Below the pieces are notes generated by a model that was given only the letters and a program-made list of their open reading frames with translations, ran no database searches and was not told the DNA's origin. From NCBI GenBank assembly GCA_000436695.1, contig HF992655.1:4117-35581 (forward strand): a stretch of DNA of 31,465 nucleotides, read 5' to 3'. Source of the stretch: Prevotella sp. CAG:1185 (GTDB lineage Bacteria > Bacteroidota > Bacteroidia > Bacteroidales > Bacteroidaceae). The translations under genes were made by a program, and so were the position numbers. Positions within the stretch are counted from its first letter, which is position 1. Each line of letters starts with the position of its first letter. Positions 19,401 through 26,551 of this stretch are shown here, in pieces.

Positions 19401-19522
19401 AACGCAGCCCTTGCCGGTTCGCGGTTGATAGAAAGCACATACTGGTTTTCCCAGTCGTGTCCCTGTGCCGCAGCCGTTAATGAGCATAAGGCTAATGTGG
19501 CGGTTATCAGTATATTTTTCAT
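16424..19522 (-). CDS. GH2 beta-galactosidase, LacZ-like, exported
   Basis: The 1032-residue protein is of normal LacZ length and has a signal peptide (MKNILITATLALCSLTAAAQ). The jelly roll shows PGDWEMNGYGTPIY and YSDGSYLEDQDMWRIGG. The barrel starts at LVNGKQVRLRGVNRHEMDP, the acid/base is E489 in WSLGNESGWG, and the nucleophile is E580 in VVTSEYAHAMGN. The C-terminal Bgal small-chain domain begins around FRSPTDNDKG and includes YGMGLLDTYPDR. It should remove terminal beta-galactose (or a closely related sugar such as alpha-L-arabinopyranose, known for some GH2 enzymes) from RG-II chain B in the periplasm. It is the first gene after the 324-nt gap, so it may have its own promoter. No good -7 box is visible; the nearest candidate, ATGCTTTG at 19568-19561, matches only the TTTG part. 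Confidence 0.92.
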   Translation of the reverse strand: MKNILITATLALCSLTAAAQGHDWENQYVLSINREPARAAFTPYLTQPGDMTMTLDGQWKFNWTRTPDMQPENFYQTDFNDSGWTLFPVPGDWEMNGYGTPIYCSSGYVFKINPPYVMGEPKKKYTSFIERNPTGCYRRTFTVPASWSGKEVYIHFGSVSSAFYIYVNGKQVGYSQGSMEPAEFRLTPYLNGGTNLIALKVLKYSDGSYLEDQDMWRIGGIHRSVYLYATPQIRIRDFGVRTILDDTYTDATLVVHPELEVTGNQRGEDYHIEAQLYDADGKAVLDSVMKEDAATMLNLDNKAKIMNARNPQRGYAAYGWLKADIKNPHKWSAETPYLYTLKMALVDKSGNTIERAETKVGFRKLEIKDGRFLVNGKQVRLRGVNRHEMDPITGKVMTHERMLQDIMLMKQCNINAVRTCHYPNDPQWYELCDKYGIYVMDEADIEEHGLRGKLASEPSWAAAFIDRTQRLVIRDRNYPCVVFWSLGNESGWGPNFAATGAWIKEYDPTRFIHYEGAQGLDSNDPATVDVISRFYPRVQEEYLNPGVKDNNMERPENARWERLLSIAEKKGDNRPVVTSEYAHAMGNALGNFKEYWDEIYSNPRMLGGFIWEWADEGIFKKRDDGKTMVAYGGDFGDAPNLGAFCVKGIVSSDRQTTPKYYEVKQVYSPLKLTLDGNHINVIKRDEHIDLDNYCFVWNITENGKIKKKGELKNFTLPQIKYDDDADVRLNIRVTLKNDASWAKAGHEIMHAQFALNDRLSTAFKADEPKKNKDADIEAAKLWIENVKPRFFRSPTDNDKGFGNWIAKDWKRNRLDSADIVENEPVKATRNADGTVSVTASYTCKYLKGSIRTDYNYTVDANGSVDFKATYTPDGELPPLPCVGNTFVMPASYTNISWYGMGLLDTYPDRLEAAYIGRWNSTVDNQYVHYPRPQDSGNHEQVAELMLTDSKGNGWKVTTESGEPFSFSALPYSDLQLYNTAHDCDLKVEDNVYLNINAAVMGLGNSSCGPGVLTKYAIKQQPYSLHLRFTKIK

Positions 19523-19645
19523 TTTCGATGTATCTTCTTTTTTGTTATTTTTCAGATTATCAAAGCATTGTTCTTATGCGTCCATGCAATGTATATTTTC
19601 CTATTGATATTGTGATACATACCGGCCGTTTTGTAAAAGGCGTCC

Positions 19646-19720
19646 TTTTGCATCCTGAAAGGTATGCTTTTACCATCTAAAAGGCCACCTTTTGCAGCCT
19701 AAAAGACGGCCTTTTGCAAC
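19646..19720. repeat. Array of degenerate 22-nt repeats in the operon gap
   Basis: Three full 22-nt units (19646-19667, 19668-19689, 19690-19711) and the start of a fourth (19712-19720) each begin TTTTgCA or TTTTaCC and contain CTaAAAGg or CTgAAAGg. A partial copy precedes them (TTTTGTAAAAGGCGTCC at 19629-19645). The AAAGG and CCTTTT pieces are mutually complementary, so the array can fold into several hairpins. Similar A/T-blocked repeats occur between genes in Prevotella genomes as far as I remember. The spacing is about two DNA turns. Confidence 0.7.
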
Positions 19721-19763
19721 GCATTGAAAATCAGTGCGTTGCGCAACCGTGTAAAAACACCGC

Positions 19764-19776
19764 TGCCGCAACGGCA
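19764..19776 (-). terminator. Possible weak terminator after the propeller-GH2 gene
   Basis: TGCCG and CGGCA form a 5-bp stem with a 3-nt loop. On the minus strand a TTTTT run follows six nt later (19757-19753). It lies 71 nt past the stop codon of the upstream gene. The stem is short, so read-through into the GH2 gene is likely. The rest of the 19523-19846 gap holds the 22-nt repeats and no gene. Confidence 0.3.
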
Positions 19777-19846
19777 AAACAGCCCTGCAACAGCAGTAGT
19801 GCTTTATGCCGTGACGGCTAATGCGGACAGCCGACAAAGCCGGTAT

Positions 19847-22800
19847 CTATTCAATAGTCAGTTTGTCGAACACCATTTTTTCAATGCCTTCGCCGCTCAG
19901 TGTCACTATATAGCTGCCGGCGTTGGTCTGCGAGCCTGTTGTGATGCTGGTGTTGCGCCTCTTGGTTTTCTTCTCCGGCGTCTGCACGAAGGTTATGTCG
20001 TCTTCCTTATAAACCACGCCGTTAAGGTCGGTTATCTTCACGTGCAGCGTGCGTTCTGCTTCAGGGTTGTAGTAGCGGAAACGCAGGGCATACACCTTGG
20101 CCACACCAACATTGTAATGCCATGTCATCACGCCGTTGTTCATCATTCCCTCCACGCTTATCGAGTTGTTGCTGCGTGGCGGCAGCAGACTGTCGGGCGT
20201 GTTGGTCATTATGTCTTTGTCAAAGTTCTTCCACATCTCAGGCTCATTCTCTTCAGGATAGTCAGCGGCGGCAGTTGAGTCGGTCGTGGCTATTGCTATT
20301 GCCGATATCATGGCCTGTCCGGCATTCACCTTCGGGAAGTTGATGTTTATGCGGTAGTCGGAGTTGTGCATATACACCACGCGCTTATATGGCTTGGCAT
20401 ATCGTGCCTGTGCCCAGATATCAAGGTTGTGGATGTATGTGCTGTCGTTTATTCCTATGTCAAACAGGCGCAGACCTTCGCAGTCGGTTGTCTCGCTTGC
20501 GCCTGCTCCATACCACGGTTCAATGAAATAGAGTTCTATGCGGTAGTTGCCCGGCTTTGCGGGGAAACTGTATGACAGCTCGTGGCGGCCGAAGCGCGAC
20601 GTGCGGAACAGAGGCGACACGGGCAGTCCGTTGTTGCAGGTCTGGCTGGCCTGATACGGACTTGCTTCTTTTGGAAATTTGCTGCCCCACGACTTTGACC
20701 ACTTTGTGTTGTCCTGCATCCACACCGTGCCGAACTTGTCGGTGTAAGAGTCGCCGCCGCAGTTGATGTTGTAAAGATAGTTATATCCTTTAACCGGCTT
20801 CAGCATACTTTCGTCCCAGCTCTTAAACGACGGCTGGGCGATAGAGTCTTCAGCCATTGGCTTGCCGTTGTGAAATGCCGTAGCCTTTATGATGTCGCCG
20901 TTGAGGCTGATGTTAGTCCATTTAAATAGCGATGTCGTGTCAGCCTTTACTTTAGTTTCGGCCCAGTTGCCGCAGCTAAGTCTTACCGACTCGCAGTTGC
21001 TGTACACGCGCACGCTGTCTTTAGAAATGTTGGGCACGATGTAAACCGTCTGTTCCTTGTCGGCATCTGTGTAGCGCGATTTATACATGTAGAAGGCGTC
21101 CGTAGGCTGCTCCCATGTGGTGAAGAGTCCTTTATGGTTAAACGGACCAACCTTGTCGATGCGTCGCAGGCCCTCGTCGGGCTGACGTCTGCCGGGATTG
21201 TCGTGGCTCTGAAGCACCCAAAGGAACTGTCCGCATACGCTGTCTTTTACGCTTTCAGCTAGCTGAGCCTTACGTTCCAGTATGTCGCAGAATTTCTCTT
21301 CGGTGTATCTTTCGCCTGTATGGTTGCCTATGGTGCGCCATGCGCCATATTCACCGTTGAGCAGCTGGTCGGGCTGTTTAAGTTCGTTGCCGTAGTTTTC
21401 AATATTTCCGCCGTAGGTTCCGCTCCAGTTCTGCACCACGTTCCAGTCGGTTCCTTCGCCTCCGTTGCATGTCGTTATCAGGCGCATTGTGCCGCATGTC
21501 GGGTCGAGTTTGCGTATAATGTCTGAACATTCCTTGGCAAAGTCGGCAGGCAGAGTGCTTTCGTTCTGCAGGCCCCATAGTATTATCGACGGTGAGTTGC
21601 GGCGCTCTTTTACCCATTGGATAAGATGGCGCTTGAAACTCTCCCTGAACTGTGGCGTGTCATACCATATATGAGCCGAGAACTGCGGCCACCACAATAG
21701 TCCTTCCTTGTCTATCAGCTGCTGATACCTTAGGTTGTGGGGCTGATGAGCATCTCTGAAAGCGTTGAAACCGGCACTCTTAACCTCCTTTATGCGGGCG
21801 TCAATCTGTCTGTCTGAGAAAGCGTGGCTCTGTCCGAACATGTGTTCATATTCGCAGACACCGTTGATAAACACGGGTTTGCCGTTCAGATAAAATCTGT
21901 TGTCGCCGTCTTTGCGTGTCAGCGGCCAGCTTATTGTCCTTATTCCGAACGGAGTTTCAAGGTCGTCAGTGGCTTTGTTGTTGCGCTTTATGATGCTGTT
22001 CAGCTTGTAGAGATAAGGCTTTTCAATGCTCCAAAGCTTCGGGTCGGCTATCGGCGACGACTGTCTTATGGTTTTGGTTTCGCCCGGATTCAGAGTTATA
22101 TTCTCTGTAAGGCGAATCACCTGTTTGCCGTTGTGTTCGCATATCTTGCTCGTCAGGCTTACAGAGGCAGTGTCGGTGCCGTAGTTGCGCACTTCGGTGT
22201 CTACGAATATGCTGTCGGCTGCGGCATTGTTCCATACATGCACGCCGAAGGGTTCAATCCTTACCTTGTCGGTTATCTCCAGCACAACCGGACGATATAT
22301 GCCGAACGGCTGTGAACCTTCGCTGAATCCCCATTCAGAGCTGCATCCTCCGCACACCCACGGCATGTCGGTTATGCCCTTAGGATGATTCACTCTTACT
22401 TCAAGTTGGTTTTCGTCGCCCTTGCGTACATATTTTGTTATGTCTATGGTCTTGGTTGTGCGGCCTATGTCGTATCTGCCAATCTTCTTGCCGTTGAGCG
22501 TAACTTCGGCGTATGTGCCTACGCCCTCAAAGCGCAGAAAATATTCTTTACCCTCCATGTTTGGCGCAAGGAAGAATTTGTTGAAGTCGGCTCTTCCGTG
22601 CAGGTTGCCGTGCTCCTTCTGCAGCGCGCCGTAATAGTCGTCAAGATTGTAGGGTATGTCGGTTCTGAACTTGTTGCGCCCGTAGCTCACTTCCCAGTTG
22701 TCGTTCAGCGATGCAATAAAGCGTTTGCCGGTTGCGTTGGGCTTTGGGAAGTTGACTTCGCTCTGTCCCATAGGCTTACTTGTTGCCAGGGCTATGCCTC

Positions 22801-23890
22801 GCTGTTCAGAATTGTTTACGGCACAATAGAAATGATATACCACGCCGTTATGGTAAATCACGCAGCTCTTATGAGCAAACATCTCATCGTAAGGCTTTGA
22901 CGGCACGATGAGGTCTTCACCCTTCCAGTCGGTCCAGTGAATCATGTCGTAGCTGGCCGCGAAGGTGTTGTAAGCGTTATATTCGCGTGTCGGATTGAAA
23001 GCCGAGAAGTAGAACATAACGTAAAGGTCGCCCATCTTCACTATCTGGGCGTCGCCGGTGATGGTTCCGTCGCTGTCGTGCGCAAATATAGGGTTGTTTT
23101 CATATCTGCGCCACTTCTTCATATCGTTAGAGAAAGCAATGCCAATGCGTTCGCCTTTTGGGTGAGTGGCGTCTTTACCGCCGGCATTATAGAACATCAT
23201 GAACTGGTAGCCAAACTTCTTTTTGTCTACTCTGTACACCGTACTCTTGTATTGTGTGAGCTGTTCCCACCACTGCGCGTTCTTGTCGTTATACGACAGA
23301 ATGGGTTTCTTATATGTCTCCCACAGATGTGCTTTGGTGATGTCTTCCTTTGTTGAGGCAAGACCTATGCTCAGCGGAGCCTTTACGGCCTCGTATCCTG
23401 TGCCCTGTCCGCCGATGTAAGTCATCCAGTAGCGGTCTTTGAACTTCTCAATGCCGTAGCTGCCGCCCCATTCATAGTCGATGAGAGCAGGAAAACCTCC
23501 ACGCTGGTTCATGTCCCAGCCTTCATGACTGAAGGCCAAAATACGTCCCAGAGTTGTCCAGTGAAGCAGGTCGTTGCTCTTTGCCAACCATGTTTCATAT
23601 CCTCTTCCGTTGGTTCCGTCAGAACCGTTGTAGCACACGTAGGTCATATACCAGCTGTTGCCTTCCCTGAACACGGTGGGGCAGTCAATCTTGCGGTCGT
23701 TGCTTTCAGGAGCAACAACAAGACCAAATTTATAAGGAGTTCGTGCTGCCTCATACACTTTTTGCATCTCTTTTTGGCTCACAACAGTCTTTACGGCGAG
23801 CTTTGCTTTTGCGCGTCGTCTGCTGCGGCTCTGTGCGCCTGCGCCGGTGCATATCAGCAGCATCAATACTAACAGGATGTTCTTTGTCAT
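19847..23890 (-). CDS. Bifunctional GH137-like beta-propeller + GH2 + malectin-like enzyme
   Basis: The 1347-residue protein has a signal peptide (MTKNILLVLMLLICTGAGAQ) followed by a basic stretch. Residues ~50-375 form a five-bladed beta-propeller of the GH43/GH137 type (repeated 'WYMTY', 'LHWTTLG', 'MKKWRRYENNPIF', 'MIHWTDW' blade motifs). Residues ~385-950 are a complete GH2 unit: barrel start FYLNGKPVFINGVCEYEH, acid/base E777 in WGLQNEST, nucleophile E847 in LLNGEYGAW. Residues ~1037-1205 are a malectin-like domain (YNINCGGDSYTDKFGTVW), and ~1215-1347 another beta-rich region. The propeller-GH2 order matches B. thetaiotaomicron BT0996, in which GH137 beta-L-arabinofuranosidase (chain B) and GH2 beta-glucuronidase (chain A) are joined. 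I infer the same pair of activities here. The gene lies 21 nt after the GH138-like gene, as BT0996 neighbours BT0997. Confidence 0.85.
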   Translation of the reverse strand: MTKNILLVLMLLICTGAGAQSRSRRRAKAKLAVKTVVSQKEMQKVYEAARTPYKFGLVVAPESNDRKIDCPTVFREGNSWYMTYVCYNGSDGTNGRGYETWLAKSNDLLHWTTLGRILAFSHEGWDMNQRGGFPALIDYEWGGSYGIEKFKDRYWMTYIGGQGTGYEAVKAPLSIGLASTKEDITKAHLWETYKKPILSYNDKNAQWWEQLTQYKSTVYRVDKKKFGYQFMMFYNAGGKDATHPKGERIGIAFSNDMKKWRRYENNPIFAHDSDGTITGDAQIVKMGDLYVMFYFSAFNPTREYNAYNTFAASYDMIHWTDWKGEDLIVPSKPYDEMFAHKSCVIYHNGVVYHFYCAVNNSEQRGIALATSKPMGQSEVNFPKPNATGKRFIASLNDNWEVSYGRNKFRTDIPYNLDDYYGALQKEHGNLHGRADFNKFFLAPNMEGKEYFLRFEGVGTYAEVTLNGKKIGRYDIGRTTKTIDITKYVRKGDENQLEVRVNHPKGITDMPWVCGGCSSEWGFSEGSQPFGIYRPVVLEITDKVRIEPFGVHVWNNAAADSIFVDTEVRNYGTDTASVSLTSKICEHNGKQVIRLTENITLNPGETKTIRQSSPIADPKLWSIEKPYLYKLNSIIKRNNKATDDLETPFGIRTISWPLTRKDGDNRFYLNGKPVFINGVCEYEHMFGQSHAFSDRQIDARIKEVKSAGFNAFRDAHQPHNLRYQQLIDKEGLLWWPQFSAHIWYDTPQFRESFKRHLIQWVKERRNSPSIILWGLQNESTLPADFAKECSDIIRKLDPTCGTMRLITTCNGGEGTDWNVVQNWSGTYGGNIENYGNELKQPDQLLNGEYGAWRTIGNHTGERYTEEKFCDILERKAQLAESVKDSVCGQFLWVLQSHDNPGRRQPDEGLRRIDKVGPFNHKGLFTTWEQPTDAFYMYKSRYTDADKEQTVYIVPNISKDSVRVYSNCESVRLSCGNWAETKVKADTTSLFKWTNISLNGDIIKATAFHNGKPMAEDSIAQPSFKSWDESMLKPVKGYNYLYNINCGGDSYTDKFGTVWMQDNTKWSKSWGSKFPKEASPYQASQTCNNGLPVSPLFRTSRFGRHELSYSFPAKPGNYRIELYFIEPWYGAGASETTDCEGLRLFDIGINDSTYIHNLDIWAQARYAKPYKRVVYMHNSDYRININFPKVNAGQAMISAIAIATTDSTAAADYPEENEPEMWKNFDKDIMTNTPDSLLPPRSNNSISVEGMMNNGVMTWHYNVGVAKVYALRFRYYNPEAERTLHVKITDLNGVVYKEDDITFVQTPEKKTKRRNTSITTGSQTNAGSYIVTLSGEGIEKMVFDKLTIE

Positions 23891-23911
23891 TATTCTTTCT
23901 CTACAGAGTTG

Positions 23912-26551
23912 TTACATGAATAGCCAGTCAACCTCGTTGCTTCCGCCGTTGAGTTTGGCGTCTCTCGGTTTGAGGTCGGTGGTGGTAAATCCGGCAACCA
24001 TTATTATTCCCTTTGGCAGGTTTATCACGTGGTGTCCGGGTTGCAGACTGTAGGCGTGAATGTTCACTATCGGCATGTCTGACATGCTTATAGCATTGGT
24101 TATCAGAGCCTCAGCCTGACCATATTCGTTTCCGGTAGCGTCGGTTTCGAGTTTCGGAGGACTCGCAAACTTGTTCTGGTCGTCGATGAAGAAGCCGACA
24201 AGCATTTTTACAGGTTTTGTCGTTTCAAACTCAACCTTGCCTCCAACGATGCGCGTTGTGTCGCGGTTGAGCACAAGTGCCTTCAGTCCTTCAAGCTCAG
24301 GAGCAAGCGAGTCGATGGCTTCGTTGCGGTTTTCAAACAGCTTTGCGCCCTTTGTCAGCGTAACGGTCTTGTAGTTGCTTATCAGCTTGACGTCAGCATT
24401 CACAGCCTTAGGATATTTCTCTTTCTTGCTGTCTGCATCTTCAGGCGATGTGAGTTTTACGATGTTGTTCTTCAGATTATTCACTTCGTCTTCATATACA
24501 GGAACCATCTCTTCCCATGTCTTAAACTTGCCGTCATCTCCGCCTACGGGTATTCGGCGCTGTGATGTCTGCATGCTGTTGGCATAGAGATATGTGTCCT
24601 TTGTCCTTTCAGCCAGTTGCTTAAAGTATTCGTTGCTCTTTTCAAGCAGCGGAACGGCCTTTTTGAGGTAGTCAACATCCTTGCTCCATTTGTAGTTGAG
24701 CACCTGTTGCGCACCGAGAACTTTATATTTAAACGAATAAGCAAACTCTTTGTAACACTCCATATCGTTTAAAAGACGCATAAATTCGTCTTTATTTTTT
24801 GTTATCTTTCCGCTGATGTTGCTTATTGCGGCTACAGCCTTGTCGCCGTGAGCAACGCATTGGTTGACAATATCGAGAGGAAGTTCGCCTTCATGTTTCT
24901 CGTGTTTCCATTCTTTTTCAACATATTCAATCAGTTTTTCGCCGGCAGGGCCGCAGCTCTGATAGAACTCTTCATATACCGTATATTTGTAGGGATTTAC
25001 TAGTTGGCTGGCTTTCATACCGAGCAGCAGACATTGGCGGTTGCCTTCTGTAATGCCGAAGCGGCGTATAAGCTTGGGGGCTATCTCGCCACTCTCGTCG
25101 TAAGCTTTCAGTATCTGTTTTGCAGTGAGCGTGTCGGTGCCGTAATAGTCTGCCAGCACTTTAGTCCAATACGTGCCGTCGTTCTGTCGTTTGCAGTTCC
25201 ATGCATAGCGTCCCCATGCCGAATACCACATCCAGTCGCGGTCTATCTGCAGCAGACGCTCGCCGTTAGGCAGCTTATCGGCAGTGTAGGGCCAGTCCCA
25301 ATAACTTGCCTGAGGATATAGGTGCAGTCCGTTAGCGCCGTGTATTTTGTGCATGGCGTTTACGGCTTTTTCGATGAATGCAGGTGAGCTCCAGCGCCAC
25401 GGCTCAAGATTTGCAAGAATGTGCACATTGCTTATGTGTATCGGAGCGACGCTGCTGAGTTGTCTTTGGGTTTCAGCCCACGAACCTCCAGGCTCGTATG
25501 TGGTGAGCGATTCGCCCGTGTATTTTGTCATTGTATAGATGTTTTTATACAGCGGAAGCGACTCACGCAGCACGCGCGGGCCGTCGGTGTCGTGCGAACG
25601 CAGGATGATAGGCGGTTCGTCGGTTCGGCCTGAAGCCTTCAAACCGTCTTTTATGCCCGGAATGATAGTCTTTGTCATCCATTCAACGTCATCGTCGATA
25701 GTTGCCATTGCCTCGCCGAGACATACAAGGAAACCTACGTTTGGATATTTCTGAATAAATGCCGAAATGCTCTTGCGTGTGTAGTCGCTGATAAGCGGAG
25801 TGATTGGACGGTTGCGGTCTTGTGTCTTTAAACCGTAATGGTCGGCAAAAGGCTTTGACAGAATGATATTATAGAACATCTGTATCACACGGATTCCGCG
25901 CTTTGCAGCTTCTGTAGTAAGGAACGTGAACATCTCCTGATTCTTTGCCATCGTAGCGTCGTCAACTTCGGCGGCAAAGGGATAGTCGTCAAGTTTTACG
26001 AGTGATGCAAACGGATGACCGTTCCACAGGAACACTGCGTTCATGTTGTCGGCAGCTAGCATGTCGAGATATTTTATCCACAGCTCCTTGTCGTAGAACC
26101 ATGGAAAGTTCTCAGGTGTATAAGGATACTCATAAACCTTGTGTCCGGGAAGATAAACCGTCTTTTGAAGTCCCACGCAAGCTCCTCGTATTTTCATTTC
26201 GGGTGCGTCTACTATAATTGTCGGTATTTCCAGATTGCCGTTCAGTTTGTAATATTCAAGAAGTCGGTTAGTGCCGTAGATAGCACCCGACGCATCGTTT
26301 CCGGTGATGCTTATCGTCTTTCCCTTCCTTTTTATTGTGAATCCTTCCTGCGGCAGGTTAGCCTGATTGTCGGCCACTCCGATTTTAATCTTGTATCCCT
26401 TTTGCATTGAAGGCACATAACTGTTGATCAGAGATGCCGCATATTCAGTTTGCGGCACTGCCGGGTTATGTTCAACTTTTGTCAAGAATGTGCCACAACT
26501 CGATAATGTTATTATCAGTCCTGATGCAATTATGCTTCGAATGTGTCTCAT
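23912..26551 (-). CDS. GH138-like alpha-galacturonidase lipoprotein
   Basis: The 879-residue protein has a lipoprotein signal with lipobox LSSC (Cys19). The residues after the cysteine (GTFLTKVE) lack an acidic surface-export signal, so a periplasm-facing lipoprotein is likely. Residues ~55-115 resemble the GH20b/GH67 N-terminal domain (GNDASGAIYGTNRLLEYY). A TIM barrel follows from ~122 (RGACVGLQKTVYLPG, MNAVFLWNGHPFASLVKLDD), then helical and beta C-terminal domains. Conserved acids are E280 in VCLGEAM and E347 in YTGESLTTYEP. Their spacing of 67 equals that of the catalytic pair I recall for GH138 (Glu294/Glu361 in the B. paurosaccharolyticus enzyme). GH138 removes alpha-galacturonic acid from RG-II chain A. 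The start overlaps the GH78 stop by 4 nt (ATGA). Alternative: another GH67-related family. The syntenic neighbour supports GH138. Confidence 0.78.
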   Translation of the reverse strand: MRHIRSIIASGLIITLSSCGTFLTKVEHNPAVPQTEYAASLINSYVPSMQKGYKIKIGVADNQANLPQEGFTIKRKGKTISITGNDASGAIYGTNRLLEYYKLNGNLEIPTIIVDAPEMKIRGACVGLQKTVYLPGHKVYEYPYTPENFPWFYDKELWIKYLDMLAADNMNAVFLWNGHPFASLVKLDDYPFAAEVDDATMAKNQEMFTFLTTEAAKRGIRVIQMFYNIILSKPFADHYGLKTQDRNRPITPLISDYTRKSISAFIQKYPNVGFLVCLGEAMATIDDDVEWMTKTIIPGIKDGLKASGRTDEPPIILRSHDTDGPRVLRESLPLYKNIYTMTKYTGESLTTYEPGGSWAETQRQLSSVAPIHISNVHILANLEPWRWSSPAFIEKAVNAMHKIHGANGLHLYPQASYWDWPYTADKLPNGERLLQIDRDWMWYSAWGRYAWNCKRQNDGTYWTKVLADYYGTDTLTAKQILKAYDESGEIAPKLIRRFGITEGNRQCLLLGMKASQLVNPYKYTVYEEFYQSCGPAGEKLIEYVEKEWKHEKHEGELPLDIVNQCVAHGDKAVAAISNISGKITKNKDEFMRLLNDMECYKEFAYSFKYKVLGAQQVLNYKWSKDVDYLKKAVPLLEKSNEYFKQLAERTKDTYLYANSMQTSQRRIPVGGDDGKFKTWEEMVPVYEDEVNNLKNNIVKLTSPEDADSKKEKYPKAVNADVKLISNYKTVTLTKGAKLFENRNEAIDSLAPELEGLKALVLNRDTTRIVGGKVEFETTKPVKMLVGFFIDDQNKFASPPKLETDATGNEYGQAEALITNAISMSDMPIVNIHAYSLQPGHHVINLPKGIIMVAGFTTTDLKPRDAKLNGGSNEVDWLFM

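Noticed and set aside
19646..19720. 22-nt repeats as a CRISPR array
   Set aside because: The units are degenerate, contiguous, have no unique spacers, and no cas gene is nearby.
22385..22900. Plus-strand frame of 171 codons
   Set aside because: Antisense to the propeller-GH2 gene, with no promoter or motif support.
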